Shown: positions 28,322 to 37,275 of the stretch, piece by piece | Layout: each line of letters begins with the position of its first letter | How positions within the stretch are numbered: position 1 is the stretch's first letter | DNA from: a virus | Reading direction: 5' to 3' (one strand) | Length of the DNA: 64,000 bases | Virus record (IMG/VR): IMGVR_UViG_3300045922_000503 | Span: 35,250 to 99,249 of that record | The notes under the pieces: generated by a model | What the model saw: only the letters and a program-made list of their open reading frames with translations | Database searches by the model: none | Told to the model about the DNA's origin: nothing | Translations under genes and position numbers: made by a program

Positions 28322-28810
28322 CCTCCTGCCGTTCGGGCAGGACGCGCAGTTGGCCTGCGCGTAGCAGGACCACGTCCCCAAGGTGCCCCTGACAGCGGCC
28401 TTGACGCCCTCCCTGGCGGGGGAATCGACCCGCATGTCCTGGTTTTCTTTCACCAGAGTCATGAGGGTGCTCAGCGCCTGCCCCACGGAGCAGCTCACCG
28501 GAAACTGCCTGTTGGGGCCTGTCGCCGCATACTCTGCCAGCAGCGACGACGCAGCGCCCAGATCCAGGTTGAACCCGAGGGCGCGCTCCGCGTCCTCCAG
28601 GAAAAGGTCCCTGCCCCTGCTACACTCCAGGCAGCTGCTCATGGACCGGCAGGCGTCTTCCTCCCCTGGCAAAAGAGTAAGTCCTGCGTTCAATCTGCTG
28701 CCGTCTGGGCAGCCAGGGAAGAACACCCGGTTTTGCCCGTGCTGGATGGAATCCAGCAGCAAGTCCAGCGTCAGCTGGACACGATCTTCTGGCTGGTGGT
28801 ACTTGTGCAC
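28286..28810 (-). CDS. Cys-rich hypothetical protein, moron-like
   Basis: 174 residues, unknown family. Cys residues are clustered (CPDG, CRSMSSCLEC, CYAQANCASCPNG), suggesting metal binding. GTG start with GGAGG 4 nt upstream. It is transcribed against the structural genes and diverges from terminase, with a GGCCATAATAC motif 33 nt before the start. Its C-terminal coding end contains the plus-strand hairpins at 28324-28361. Confidence 0.68.
   Translation of the reverse strand: MHKYHQPEDRVQLTLDLLLDSIQHGQNRVFFPGCPDGSRLNAGLTLLPGEEDACRSMSSCLECSRGRDLFLEDAERALGFNLDLGAASSLLAEYAATGPNRQFPVSCSVGQALSTLMTLVKENQDMRVDSPAREGVKAAVRGTLGTWSCYAQANCASCPNGRRSLTNALLELSG
28324..28361 (+). terminator. Two tandem hairpins after the 18732-28321 block
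   Basis: TCCTGCC with its complement (5-nt loop), then CGCGCAG with its complement (5-nt loop), starting 3 nt after the stop of the gene at 27734 and lying in the coding end of the convergent gene. Confidence 0.55.
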
Positions 28811-28840
28811 TCGGCCTCCTGTACGACGTCGTCCTCACAG

Positions 28841-28851
28841 GTATTATGGCC
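28841..28851 (-). promoter_or_regulatory. GGCCATAATAC promoter-like motif
   Basis: Read on the minus strand, with 33 nt between its GGCCATAA core and the start at 28810. It lies in the 66-nt divergent gap before terminase. Confidence 0.45.
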
Positions 28852-28876
28852 ACCCCGGTCCCATCAGATGTGATCC

Positions 28877-30766
28877 ATGGCTAACCTGTACCCCACTGTC
28901 GCCTTGGTCCCCAAGGCCCGCGCAGTGCTCAAGCCGACGGCGCTGTCTGTTCACGCAGGCGAGGTAGAGCGCGTCCGCGCCGGCTTGACGACGCTCGACT
29001 CTAGAATCTCCGATGACGAGAAGAGACAGATAGAGGCCCTGGTAAAACTGCACCAGATGCAGCGGCAGGACTCTGGAGAACGCAAAGCGCTTGCTGACGT
29101 TCGGGACATCGCCAGCTTCGTGGAGTACCGCATGAGGTACGACCTAGGCGCGCCGATGACGTTCAACCTGCGACCGTGGCAGCGGGCCATCTACAACAGC
29201 GAGTTCGCGATTCGCAGGGCGGACAAGTTTGGCCAAAGGTACCCGCGCCGACGTACCCTGCTGGTGACGGCTCGCCAGTGCGAGAAGTCTACCAACCTGG
29301 GCAACAAGGCATTGGCCCTTACGGCCCTTATCAGCAACTTCACCTTCCTCTACGTCACCACTGCTGACCTGAACTTGATGGAGTTCATTGACGAGCGCGT
29401 CGAGAACGTCATCCGCATCAGCCCGCACATGGCGGAGTACATCGGGAAGTTCTTGTCCTTCTCCCGCTACTTGAAGCGCTTCGGAAGGAACAATTCCAAG
29501 ATCGTGGCCCGGTCAGCCAACCTCCACGCGGATCGCACCCGAGGCATCGCTGCGGACGGTCTGGGGCTGGACGAGTTTCAGAACATGCAGCTCTCCATCA
29601 TCCCTGTCATCACGGCGACGCTCAACAACTCACCATTGGAGCACGGGCCCATCCAGATCTGGGCGGGTACCCCCTTGTCCTTGGACAACCCTACTGCCAT
29701 CTACTGGCGCAACGAGTCGACACAGAACAAGTGGATGACCCGTTGCGACAGGTGCACGGAGTGGAACCCCCCGGGCTGGGAGCAGGTAGGGCCCAAGGGA
29801 ATGATCTGCTCAAAGTGCGGAAACGGGTTGAACCCGCTTCTCGGGCGCTGGGTCCGGCACGGCAACCCGGATGCCTCCTTCGAGGGGTTTCATCTTTCCC
29901 GTGTCCTCATGCCCTACACCGTCTCCAACAAGCCGGCGCAGTTCGAGACGAGGTGGCGGGATCTCTATAGGGACATCAACTCACCCACGGCGGAGGAGGC
30001 GTCCATCCGGAACGAAATCCTCGGAGAGCCTTTCGACTCAGGAAGAAAGGCCATCAAGGAGGACGAGCTCCGCGTCCACTGTCACCCAGGTCTGTTGATC
30101 TCCGAGGAGCTTCCACCCGAGGTGGTGGGGCACCCAGGGTGGCCGGTCTACGCCGGCATCGACTGGGGAGAAGGGGGAGGAGGGTACACGGTCATCGCCC
30201 TCGGGTTCTTCAACGGCAACAAGTTCCAGGTCAGCTACTTGCACCGCTACGTCGGGCGGGAGAACGACCCGACTTTCATCAAGCGGGACATCATCCGGCT
30301 TCTCCTCAAGAACCGGGTCAACTTTGGCATTGGGGACGCAGGCATGGGGTTCGGGCTCAACGACGACGTCCAGGAACGCCTTGACGACGCACATGGTCCG
30401 GGTGCCGGCCGGCGAATGTTCCACACGATGCGGTACAGCGGCAACGTAGGAGAGATCATCAGCGTCGAGGAGGAGCGCATGTGCTACACCGTCCACCGTA
30501 CCAGGTGGATGGCCAGGGTGTTCTCCCTCATCAAGAAGGGCCGATGGATCCTACCACGATGGCAGGATTTCGGCGGCCCCCGGGAGCACTCCACTGGCTT
30601 CGCTGCGGACTTTACATCCATCTTCAGAGAGCTCTCCGCCGGCGGTAAGCAGATCATCTTCAACCACACTGACCCAGACGACGCATTTCATGCCTGCCTC
30701 TACTGCTACACGGCGGGGCTCCTGCACCAGGGAGACATGAGCGAGTTCCACGCAGCCAACGTGTAA
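28877..30766 (+). CDS. terL: Terminase large subunit
   Basis: 629 residues. DNA-packaging motor: ATPase and nuclease that cuts and pumps genomic DNA into the prohead. Walker A-like ARQCEKST (132-139, K137), Walker B with LDEFQ (D232, E233), coupling motif WAGTP, and a zinc ribbon C290-x2-C293 to C311-x2-C314 of the type in lambda gpA-like terminases. The RNase H-like nuclease begins at GIDWGEG (D429), with the acidic cluster DPDDAFHA (D599, D601, D602). Full length, with all catalytic motifs. It has its own 66-nt divergent upstream region and a hairpin terminator after it. Confidence 0.93.
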   Translation: MANLYPTVALVPKARAVLKPTALSVHAGEVERVRAGLTTLDSRISDDEKRQIEALVKLHQMQRQDSGERKALADVRDIASFVEYRMRYDLGAPMTFNLRPWQRAIYNSEFAIRRADKFGQRYPRRRTLLVTARQCEKSTNLGNKALALTALISNFTFLYVTTADLNLMEFIDERVENVIRISPHMAEYIGKFLSFSRYLKRFGRNNSKIVARSANLHADRTRGIAADGLGLDEFQNMQLSIIPVITATLNNSPLEHGPIQIWAGTPLSLDNPTAIYWRNESTQNKWMTRCDRCTEWNPPGWEQVGPKGMICSKCGNGLNPLLGRWVRHGNPDASFEGFHLSRVLMPYTVSNKPAQFETRWRDLYRDINSPTAEEASIRNEILGEPFDSGRKAIKEDELRVHCHPGLLISEELPPEVVGHPGWPVYAGIDWGEGGGGYTVIALGFFNGNKFQVSYLHRYVGRENDPTFIKRDIIRLLLKNRVNFGIGDAGMGFGLNDDVQERLDDAHGPGAGRRMFHTMRYSGNVGEIISVEEERMCYTVHRTRWMARVFSLIKKGRWILPRWQDFGGPREHSTGFAADFTSIFRELSAGGKQIIFNHTDPDDAFHACLYCYTAGLLHQGDMSEFHAANV

Positions 30767-30805
30767 CGCCGGATCCCGGAGGCTAAGTGCCGAGCCATTT
30801 GTACC

Positions 30806-30826
30806 CCGCCCCCAGCAGTGGGGCGG
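30806..30826. terminator. Hairpin terminator between convergent genes
   Basis: CCGCCCC with its complement and a 7-nt loop, 40 nt after the terminase stop and 8 nt beyond the end of the minus gene at 30834. Confidence 0.6.
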
Positions 30827-30833
30827 CGGGCGG

Positions 30834-31250
30834 CTACGTCTCGTCGTCTTCCCGAGTTTCCTCGAGAAGACTTGCTACGACCACACTCAGCTCCTGCAAG
30901 CGGTCGGTATCCACTCCCTTGCCGCCGCGGGACCGGGCTGCACGTCTTGAGAACCGGGCTGCCTGCCTCGCCTCTCGGTACCCGGCGACGCCTACCGCTA
31001 CCCCCGCGCCGCTCAGCATGGTCAACAGCAGTCCGATGGCGCTCATCCGCTTGAACTGCTGCTCAGTGCGAGCTTGGTTGTACCGCATTTCTTGCGAGAG
31101 GTTGTCGAACAGCGCTCTGTCTACGCTGTCCCGGTACTCGGCCGCCTGGGTGGCCAGCTGCTCTGCGTGCGCTTGAACCGCACGCACGGCTTCCTGCATC
31201 TCTCGATTGACTGCCGCACGCACAGCAGCATCGAGGAACTCATCGGTCAT
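30834..31250 (-). CDS. Small coiled-coil membrane protein, moron-like
   Basis: 138 residues, unknown family. Residues 1-65 are charged, heptad-like helix. One probable membrane segment follows at about 68-92, then a basic tail (about 93-112) and an acidic end. AAGGAGG stands before the ATG. It diverges from the gene at 31335, with a palindromic GGCCATAA motif between them. The shape resembles phage spanin or holin-associated proteins only in general terms; no function is assigned. Confidence 0.72.
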   Translation of the reverse strand: MTDEFLDAAVRAAVNREMQEAVRAVQAHAEQLATQAAEYRDSVDRALFDNLSQEMRYNQARTEQQFKRMSAIGLLLTMLSGAGVAVGVAGYREARQAARFSRRAARSRGGKGVDTDRLQELSVVVASLLEETREDDET

Positions 31251-31287
31251 GGTGGCCTCCTTATCTGTAAAGTGGGGTGGACATTGA

Positions 31288-31303
31288 TGTTATGGCCATA
31301 ACA
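31288..31303. promoter_or_regulatory. 16-bp perfect palindrome TGTTATGGCCATAACA between divergent genes
   Basis: It contains GGCCATAA on both strands, 39 nt from the minus start at 31250 and 33 nt from the plus start at 31335. It may be two back-to-back promoters or a repressor operator. Confidence 0.55.
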
Positions 31304-31334
31304 GCTGTGACCCCCCACAACTGGAGACGTACAG

Positions 31335-32132
31335 ATGACGGTCTTTCCTGAAAGCGCTCTCCTATCGGCCGCTGCAGCAGTCGAGCAGGAGTGTAACCCT
31401 CCACCGAAGCTGGATACAGGCCAGCGCTCTGACTGCAGGCAGGAGTTGTATCTTCTGCATCGCGCCCTAGAGGAAATCTGTAGCATGGTGCGGACGACCC
31501 GCAACCTCCCTGACCCGGTGGACAGATACGCCGTGGGGCAAGACATCAAAGTAAGAGTCGGGCGCATCGCCCGGATCATGCAAACGTTCGAGAAGCGGGG
31601 CCTCCTAGCCGAGGCATCCGAGGAGGTAGCCGCCGTGTTGGAAGCTCAGGACCCTGTGACTCGGGGAGAAGTACACCGGTTGCTGGAGGAGGCAGCGGCC
31701 CCCTCGCGACCTGCGGAAGGCACGACCGTTCGACCGTACAACACGGGAGTCAGCCAGACGCTGTTCCCGGCGAAGCCGATGCCCCCGGCACCTTATCAGT
31801 CGATGCATGTCGGCGGAGGGACGCCGACCCCACGGCCGCCTATGCCGCCCCCTACCGGGTACAACCAGACAGCCCCCGCCGGCGGGGGCGGCGGGTACGG
31901 GGGCGGCTTCAGTATCCCCGTGGTTGGAGGCAAACAGATGCCTACGGGTCCGGCGCACCTACACGCCGACCTGTTTCGGACGCTGCCGCCACCAAGGCCT
32001 CCTCAGATGGAGCCGGGGCTGCTTGACGACATGGTCGGCGCAGGCTGGGCGGGCGTGGCCATGTTCATGCAGGCCTTCGCTGCCTACTTCACAGGCCGTA
32101 TCATCGGCCAGGGCCACCGCCCTTGGGGCTGA
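31335..32132 (+). CDS. Hypothetical protein with Pro/Gly linker and C-terminal hydrophobic helix
   Basis: 265 residues, unknown family. A helical N-terminal domain (about 30-120) is followed by a Pro/Gly/Tyr-rich flexible region (about 120-205) and a C-terminal amphipathic or membrane helix (about 232-258, AGWAGVAMFMQAFAAYF). It is the first plus gene after terminase, with the palindromic motif 33 nt upstream. Its stop lies 31 nt inside the convergent minus gene, with a strong palindrome just downstream. Confidence 0.68.
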   Translation: MTVFPESALLSAAAAVEQECNPPPKLDTGQRSDCRQELYLLHRALEEICSMVRTTRNLPDPVDRYAVGQDIKVRVGRIARIMQTFEKRGLLAEASEEVAAVLEAQDPVTRGEVHRLLEEAAAPSRPAEGTTVRPYNTGVSQTLFPAKPMPPAPYQSMHVGGGTPTPRPPMPPPTGYNQTAPAGGGGGYGGGFSIPVVGGKQMPTGPAHLHADLFRTLPPPRPPQMEPGLLDDMVGAGWAGVAMFMQAFAAYFTGRIIGQGHRPWG

Positions 32133-32829
32133 CACGCCCCCCGACCCGCGCCAGCGCTGGCGCGGGTGCTTCAGGGGTGACAGCCCTTAGCCACTCCCGA
32201 ATGATGCTGCGCTCAAGAGGTGCAGCGCCGAACGGAACACGGTCTGCATCCATCAAGCCAGCTTGCGCAGCACAGGCTGTCGCTACGTAGTGAATGGAGG
32301 AGAGCCAATGTCGACATCGTGACAGGAGATGAGAGGAGGAGGAGTCAGACACTGGATCTGCGGCCCGCACGACGTCGACCGCGCGGGCGAACACTGACAG
32401 TGCCATTGCCTTCGTTGTCTGATCTTCCTGGACGAGCTCTGCCAGCAGTGCCGCACCCAGAGTGTCTGCCGCGATTACCAGGTGGTTGACCTCTTCCAGT
32501 GCATCAGGTCCTCCTCTTTTGTCGATTGCTCGCAGGTCTGACAGTGCCCTTTGCGCAGACGCTTTGGCGCTGGGGACTGCAGCGATGGCGTCTGCCGCCT
32601 TGCCCCCTCGCATGCCGTGCAGCGCTACTTCCATGGCTCCCACCCGAGCGGCCAGCTCGTCGACGTCCACGGGTAGAGAAGGAGGAGCGTCTCTGACCAG
32701 GGCTTCCCCCTCCGCGGAGTAAGTCATCTCCAGGAGTCCAGCACGGACCTGGCGTTGGGTCTCCTCCATCGTCAGACCCCGCTGGGTCATCATTGTCTTG
32801 ACGGGGGTCCATCTGCTACCCTGAGCCAT
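32101..32829 (-). CDS. Hypothetical helical protein, moron-like
   Basis: 242 residues from the ATG at 32829, preceded by GGAGACC. A longer frame reaching 33135 is rejected because it runs through the start of the plus gene at 32855. Ala/Leu/Val-rich, mostly helical, soluble; unknown family. No GGCCATAA motif was found in front of it, so its promoter would have to lie inside the divergent gene. Its 3' coding end carries the 24-bp palindrome at 32144. Confidence 0.65.
   Translation of the reverse strand: MAQGSRWTPVKTMMTQRGLTMEETQRQVRAGLLEMTYSAEGEALVRDAPPSLPVDVDELAARVGAMEVALHGMRGGKAADAIAAVPSAKASAQRALSDLRAIDKRGGPDALEEVNHLVIAADTLGAALLAELVQEDQTTKAMALSVFARAVDVVRAADPVSDSSSSHLLSRCRHWLSSIHYVATACAAQAGLMDADRVPFGAAPLERSIIREWLRAVTPEAPAPALARVGGRVSPKGGGPGR
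32144..32167. terminator. Perfect 24-bp palindrome, probable terminator for the gene ending at 32132
   Basis: Two 12-nt arms (ACCCGCGCCAGC and complement) with no spacer, 11 nt after the plus-strand stop and inside the coding end of the minus gene at 32101. A dyad this long could also bind a protein. Confidence 0.55.
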
Positions 32830-32854
32830 CGAGGTCTCCATCCGAGGAAAGATC

Positions 32855-33838
32855 ATGTACAGGACGAGCCCACAGGCCAAAGAGCTCGAGAGCCTGGGAG
32901 TTTCTGCGTCAGAGCGGGCTTTGCAGAAGAAGAGCAAAGACCTGCAGGCCGAAGTCATCGACGGCCTCAGAGGCAAGGGTATGTCAAGGGTCAAGGTCTC
33001 CAGGGTTTGCGAGTTCGCCAACCGCCACATGATTTCCCACCTGAAGAAGGAGAGCGCCGTCAGGCACTCCCATCGGTTCAAGACCGCCAAGCCCGAGGAG
33101 GTGGCAGCAGCCCTCGGTGCCGAGAGTGCTGGCAAGACATCGAGTGCAGTTGCAGCTCCGCGCAGTCAGGGGGACGGCATGCAGAAGGAATCGTCAGGTT
33201 CGACCGACTTTCAATCTCTCCTCCGCGATGGGCGGCTGCCCAGCTACGGCCCAGTGCCTGGTAAGGTAGTCGAGTCCGCCGCGCCACAGACAGAAGATCC
33301 AGACGAGCCGCTCCTTGACCGGATGCAGGTCCTGCGAATCGACCTGGAGGGCGCGGCTGAGGCAACGTTGATCAAGGCGTCCTCAGCGCTGGAGGCCGTC
33401 AAGTCTGCTGCGGGCACAGTGGTTCGAGAGGTCGATCGCCTACAGAAGGATAGACCTGACCTGTCGCCGGGGGAACTCGTGGTCACGTGTTATACGTGGG
33501 CGGCGCAGAAAGTCTCGGCAGCCGCTCCAGGAGAAGATTCCAGCGCCCAGTGGCGCAAGCTCTTCTCTGAGAACGTAGCCCGGTGGGTGTACAGCGACGT
33601 CGACATGAGAAGCGCACAGGACCTGGCTAAGCACTCCCAGGTGCGGCCTGCGACGGTCTCTGACCTGACGGAGACTCTCTCGGCTGGACAGGACATCCTG
33701 CCCCTGGCCCAAGCATTGACCAAGATGGCGAGTGCCACAGTAGACTACCTCGCGTGGCTAAGAGGGCACCAGAAGACAGTCCACCAGCTCTCAGAGCTAA
33801 GCATGGCTACTTTCCAGACGCGGCGCGAGGGTCCGTGA
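32855..33838 (+). CDS. Head-region hypothetical protein
   Basis: 327 residues, unknown family. The N-terminal 80 residues are basic and helical (SRVKVSRVCEFANRHMIS) and could bind nucleic acid. A flexible linker containing GKTSSA follows, then a largely helical C-terminal domain (about 150-315) with a second K-x-S-S (IKASSA). GAGGAAAG lies before the ATG. The stop overlaps the next GTG start. Its position between terminase and prohead protease suggests a head-assembly role. Confidence 0.7.
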   Translation: MYRTSPQAKELESLGVSASERALQKKSKDLQAEVIDGLRGKGMSRVKVSRVCEFANRHMISHLKKESAVRHSHRFKTAKPEEVAAALGAESAGKTSSAVAAPRSQGDGMQKESSGSTDFQSLLRDGRLPSYGPVPGKVVESAAPQTEDPDEPLLDRMQVLRIDLEGAAEATLIKASSALEAVKSAAGTVVREVDRLQKDRPDLSPGELVVTCYTWAAQKVSAAAPGEDSSAQWRKLFSENVARWVYSDVDMRSAQDLAKHSQVRPATVSDLTETLSAGQDILPLAQALTKMASATVDYLAWLRGHQKTVHQLSELSMATFQTRREGP

Positions 33839-35340
33839 GTCAGTCCCCCAACAGATACCAGGGAGAGTACGACGACGTACAGTTCCAGCAGCCTGCTGGC
33901 GGGTCGTTTCTCAATTCGCCGGGCAGGCCGATGCCCTCGGGCGCGCGCGCCGTGCAGATGTATGACGGAGGAAGCGACACCGAGCAGTACCAAGCTGACA
34001 TGACCAAAGCCATCGGGAGGGACACCATGGGTGTCCTTGCCTCCTCCATGGGGGGAATGGCTCTGGGGAGCATCGTCAAGCCGCTGGCTGTCCCGGCTCG
34101 AGCATTGGGGGCCACTGGCACGGTGGCGTACGGGGGGAGCCCCCACACCGCCGCCATGGACTCCCGTAACATGAGGAACAAGATCATCAACGCGCGTGGG
34201 GTAGACCGCGCGAGGAGCTACAAGATGTCCGAACACCATCTCGCTCTCGCCTTGGCCGTGAACGCAGTAGTGGCTTGCCGCCGACAGGGCCTGCCCCTCC
34301 ACAGCCGTGTCAAGGCGTCCTCAGCCCGGCTGAGTCTGCAGGCGGGGCAGTTTGAAAAGCTGTGCGCCAGGTTCGTGGATGTTAGCGAGCTCCCGAAAAC
34401 AGACCTCCGCAGGCTTGCTTTGCAGAAAGATCGTGCGTGGGTCCCCAGCGACGACATTGATCGGTTGATGGGGTTCCACGCGACCGCTGCGCCATCCGGA
34501 ACATCTGGGGTTGCCGGAGTAGGCTTCACCCCCGCGGGCCCGCTCTCTGCCGCGGATGTGGAGGCAGAGGTCTCCAGATACAATCGTCCGAAGCCGATGC
34601 AGGGTATGCTGTCCCCTCCGGAAGATCTGTTAGGCCGCGCGTCTCTCGACGATGTCGTAGACAATGCAATCTACGCGGGGGAGCGAGCAAGCCCCACTGC
34701 TGGGGGGCACGGATTGCGTCGAGAGCTGTCTATCCCCACGGCTGACGGTACTCAGAAGACGCTCAGAGTCATCCACGCCAGTGACCCCGCCCCGGCGCCG
34801 CCGGCGCGTGGCTTGATGGACAAGCTGAGGGGCATCGGCACGGAGGCTATTCACGGGCAGGGCAAACGCCGCTTTGGCGGCCCCCTTGGCCTAGCGCTCA
34901 AGACAACCGCAGGAGTGGGTTCTGTCCTGGCCGCCGGGTCTTTGTACTCCAAGGCTCGTTCGGGTATTCAGCGACGAGGGGCAGACGGCCGCTTCACCTC
35001 GGCCATGGAACTCCTCGACAACGACGCTACCTCGTCTCTCTACATGGAAGACGCGGCGCGGCGGGCCCAAGGCCACTTCGACCCTGACCTGCGCCGAGCA
35101 AAGTTCAGGGAAGCGTTCACGCTGGTGGACAAGTACGCGCCCACTGTTGCGAAAGACCCCCAGCTCCTTGCTACCTACATGGCCAAGCTGACTCCCGACA
35201 TCGGACGCACGCTCCAAGGCGACGAGATTGTGAAGCGGGTCGACGAGCTGTCTCGGCTGGAGGCGAGCCTACGGAAGAACACGCCGTCTCTCGTTCAAGA
35301 CGCCGCGCCGGCTCTTCTTTCCCAGTTCTTGGGGGGCTGA
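33835..35340 (+). CDS. Head-region hypothetical protein
   Basis: 501 residues from a GTG that overlaps the previous stop (GTGA) with GAGGG upstream; the frame extends 27 codons further up, inside the previous gene, and that part is rejected. The N-terminus is polar and Gln/Pro/Gly-rich. A helical segment (about 135-190) contains VKASSA. A Gly/Ala/Leu stretch lies at about 345-370, and the end is charged and helical. It occupies the place where a portal usually stands, just before the prohead protease, but the sequence does not look like a portal. Confidence 0.7.
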   Translation: MSQSPNRYQGEYDDVQFQQPAGGSFLNSPGRPMPSGARAVQMYDGGSDTEQYQADMTKAIGRDTMGVLASSMGGMALGSIVKPLAVPARALGATGTVAYGGSPHTAAMDSRNMRNKIINARGVDRARSYKMSEHHLALALAVNAVVACRRQGLPLHSRVKASSARLSLQAGQFEKLCARFVDVSELPKTDLRRLALQKDRAWVPSDDIDRLMGFHATAAPSGTSGVAGVGFTPAGPLSAADVEAEVSRYNRPKPMQGMLSPPEDLLGRASLDDVVDNAIYAGERASPTAGGHGLRRELSIPTADGTQKTLRVIHASDPAPAPPARGLMDKLRGIGTEAIHGQGKRRFGGPLGLALKTTAGVGSVLAAGSLYSKARSGIQRRGADGRFTSAMELLDNDATSSLYMEDAARRAQGHFDPDLRRAKFREAFTLVDKYAPTVAKDPQLLATYMAKLTPDIGRTLQGDEIVKRVDELSRLEASLRKNTPSLVQDAAPALLSQFLGG

Positions 35341-35341
35341 G

Positions 35342-36946
35342 ATGTTGAAGTTTATCAAGGCTTCATACGGGGGCGCAGAGGCCATGCTCCCCTTGGAGAA
35401 GAGCTCTTCGGCGTCGGACCAAGTTCAGCAGCTCGTGTCATCCGGGCAGATCATGCCTGAGATTCAGGAGTGGATCCGACGAAATCCACTCGACCACGAC
35501 ACCTACGCGTACAGCATCGTCGTGCCCGTGGGGGCGTGCGAGTCGTGGGGGGAGACCCTCAACGGAGACGGGTTCGAGCGCTCCGAAATCTCCCCTTCAA
35601 CGACTGAGTACGGGCACAAGACGTTCGAGACAGAGGGCAGAGCGTACGCGCACCACCAGAACAAGGGGGACGCTTACGCATTCGGGGACACGCCGATGAT
35701 GTGCTGGAACCCGGAGATGGACCGGGTGGAGGGCATCTGGAGGCTCAACCGGGCGCAGGCTAAACAGAAGGGAGCCGGGCATTTCGTGGATAAGCTCGAC
35801 CAAGGGCGCCCTGTCGAGATCTCCATGGGGTGCCATGTCCCCTATGACGTCTGCACCATGTGCGGCAACCAGGCACGTACCCGGGAGGAGTGGTGCACCC
35901 ACACCCGAGATCCTGGCTTCGGGAGCATCGACCCTATCTCGATGATCCGGATGATGGTGCTGAACCCCAAGCCGAGGTTCTTCGACCTGTCCGGCGTGCT
36001 GGCGCCTGCCGCCCCGGAAGCACTTACGCTTGGCCCCATCAGCTACGCGATGGAGGCCGCCATTCGCGACATGCAGAAGTGCTCTGGCGTTCGGTCCTAT
36101 CGGATGGTGGTCCCCAGCGCGGTCATCGGAGAAGCTCTCTACCGGGGAGACGGACTGATGAAAGTGGCATCCCGTGCTACCCCCATGGAAGTTCAGTCCA
36201 TGATCAAGCAGGTTCCTGCCTTGACTGTGGCGGTACTCAACCCTGTGGACGACGACGAGATGGACGTCGACGCAGAAGATGCACTGCGCGCGAAGAAGAG
36301 CGGGTGCTCACTCCCCCAGTGGCTCAGTACGCTTGCTGCCCTAGGCGTTGTTCTTAGGCCGTGGGAGTTTCTGGCGTCCCACCGAGTCTTCTCCGACCGG
36401 CCCTACAACGGAGGAGACACCTTATCGGCGTCTTCCATCCATGCCCACCTGGATGACCCTCGGTCGGTAGACGCGTGCCCCATGTCTCCTTTGGCCTTCC
36501 ACCATGGGCTGGCCCACGGGGCGATGGCGGCTGGACTCATCGAAGACCGCAGCGCGACACTGCTGCCCCTTACTGCAAGAGCGGCTCACGCGCTGGAGAC
36601 AGATGCTGTGCATCGAAGCTGCAGACCCAAGCCCGCTGGAACCCGGATCACTGTCGAAGTGACAGGCCCGGAGGCCCGTGCGTACGCCGGGTACATCCGC
36701 ACGCTTCTTCTGAAGCTGCCCGAGTTCATCCGACACGGAACATCCAACAACGCGCTCGTGTCCTCATCGCTCACCTGTCCCACCAAGCTTTCGTCGCACC
36801 CGGCGCCCCTGCAGCTGGTACTTCCGTCTGCGTACATCTTGGCAAAGGCCAGCGCCACAGGTAACGTCAGACTGCTGAAGGAGTCTGTGGACGCGTTCTC
36901 GTCCTCCGACGTATCCGCTATCCTCACGGGAGCCGTTCGGCCATGA
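35342..36946 (+). CDS. Prohead protease
   Basis: 534 residues. The N-terminal half matches the serine-type head maturation proteases of large phages: GACESWGETLNGDGFERSE near the start, a His pair (H104, H105) in AYAHHQNKGD, and the Ser-containing ISMGCHV (S161). A Cys/His knuckle follows (C171, C174, C185, H187) in CTMCGNQARTREEWCTH, a hallmark of this group. These proteases cut scaffold, capsid and internal proteins before DNA packaging. The C-terminal 300 residues are not recognised and may be a scaffold-like extension or an added domain. KSSS occurs near residue 20. Its place before the probable scaffold and major capsid genes fits. The next gene overlaps by ATGA. Confidence 0.82.
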   Translation: MLKFIKASYGGAEAMLPLEKSSSASDQVQQLVSSGQIMPEIQEWIRRNPLDHDTYAYSIVVPVGACESWGETLNGDGFERSEISPSTTEYGHKTFETEGRAYAHHQNKGDAYAFGDTPMMCWNPEMDRVEGIWRLNRAQAKQKGAGHFVDKLDQGRPVEISMGCHVPYDVCTMCGNQARTREEWCTHTRDPGFGSIDPISMIRMMVLNPKPRFFDLSGVLAPAAPEALTLGPISYAMEAAIRDMQKCSGVRSYRMVVPSAVIGEALYRGDGLMKVASRATPMEVQSMIKQVPALTVAVLNPVDDDEMDVDAEDALRAKKSGCSLPQWLSTLAALGVVLRPWEFLASHRVFSDRPYNGGDTLSASSIHAHLDDPRSVDACPMSPLAFHHGLAHGAMAAGLIEDRSATLLPLTARAAHALETDAVHRSCRPKPAGTRITVEVTGPEARAYAGYIRTLLLKLPEFIRHGTSNNALVSSSLTCPTKLSSHPAPLQLVLPSAYILAKASATGNVRLLKESVDAFSSSDVSAILTGAVRP

Positions 36947-37260
36947 CACAGCACAACAAGTCCCTGATGCAGTTCCTGCAGTCAGCGTCTGCGGGAGCAG
37001 ACGCTGCTGCCAGAGTGGACGCCATTCTGGACGAAGCGTACCGCAGGGGATCTGAGGCCGGAGAACAGCGCCTCCGAGCCAAGGAATCTGCGGTTGCGGA
37101 GATGACAGGAGCCGCCGCTTTTCACGCAGCCGCACGGTTTCTGCAGCGCGCCAAGACGTCTGCGGCCCAAGGTCTGTGCTGGGATTGCGGCGAGCGCGCC
37201 CCTCACGATGCCTCCCCATACGGGCGGTGCGTCGTCTGCGACTACCACGACCCCAACTGA
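36943..37260 (+). CDS. Small protein with C-terminal zinc finger
   Basis: 105 residues. Helical, Ala-rich N-terminal part, then AKTSAA and a four-Cys finger (CWDCG then CVVCDYH) at about 82-102. Unknown family; it probably binds zinc and perhaps nucleic acid or protein. It is coupled to the protease gene by ATGA. Confidence 0.68.
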   Translation: MTQHNKSLMQFLQSASAGADAAARVDAILDEAYRRGSEAGEQRLRAKESAVAEMTGAAAFHAAARFLQRAKTSAAQGLCWDCGERAPHDASPYGRCVVCDYHDPN

Positions 37261-37275
37261 CCCAAAGGTACTCCC

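Noticed and set aside
28383-28967. Plus-strand frame across the start of terminase
   Set aside because: It opposes the Cys-rich minus gene with a good start and runs into terminase in another frame; low-complexity Ser/Arg translation.
32830-33135. Upstream extension of the minus gene at 32101
   Set aside because: It would overlap the N-terminal coding part of the plus gene at 32855; the ATG at 32829 has a ribosome-binding site.
33754-33834. Upstream extension of the gene at 33835
   Set aside because: It lies inside the previous gene; the GTG at 33835 overlaps the stop and has GAGGG upstream.
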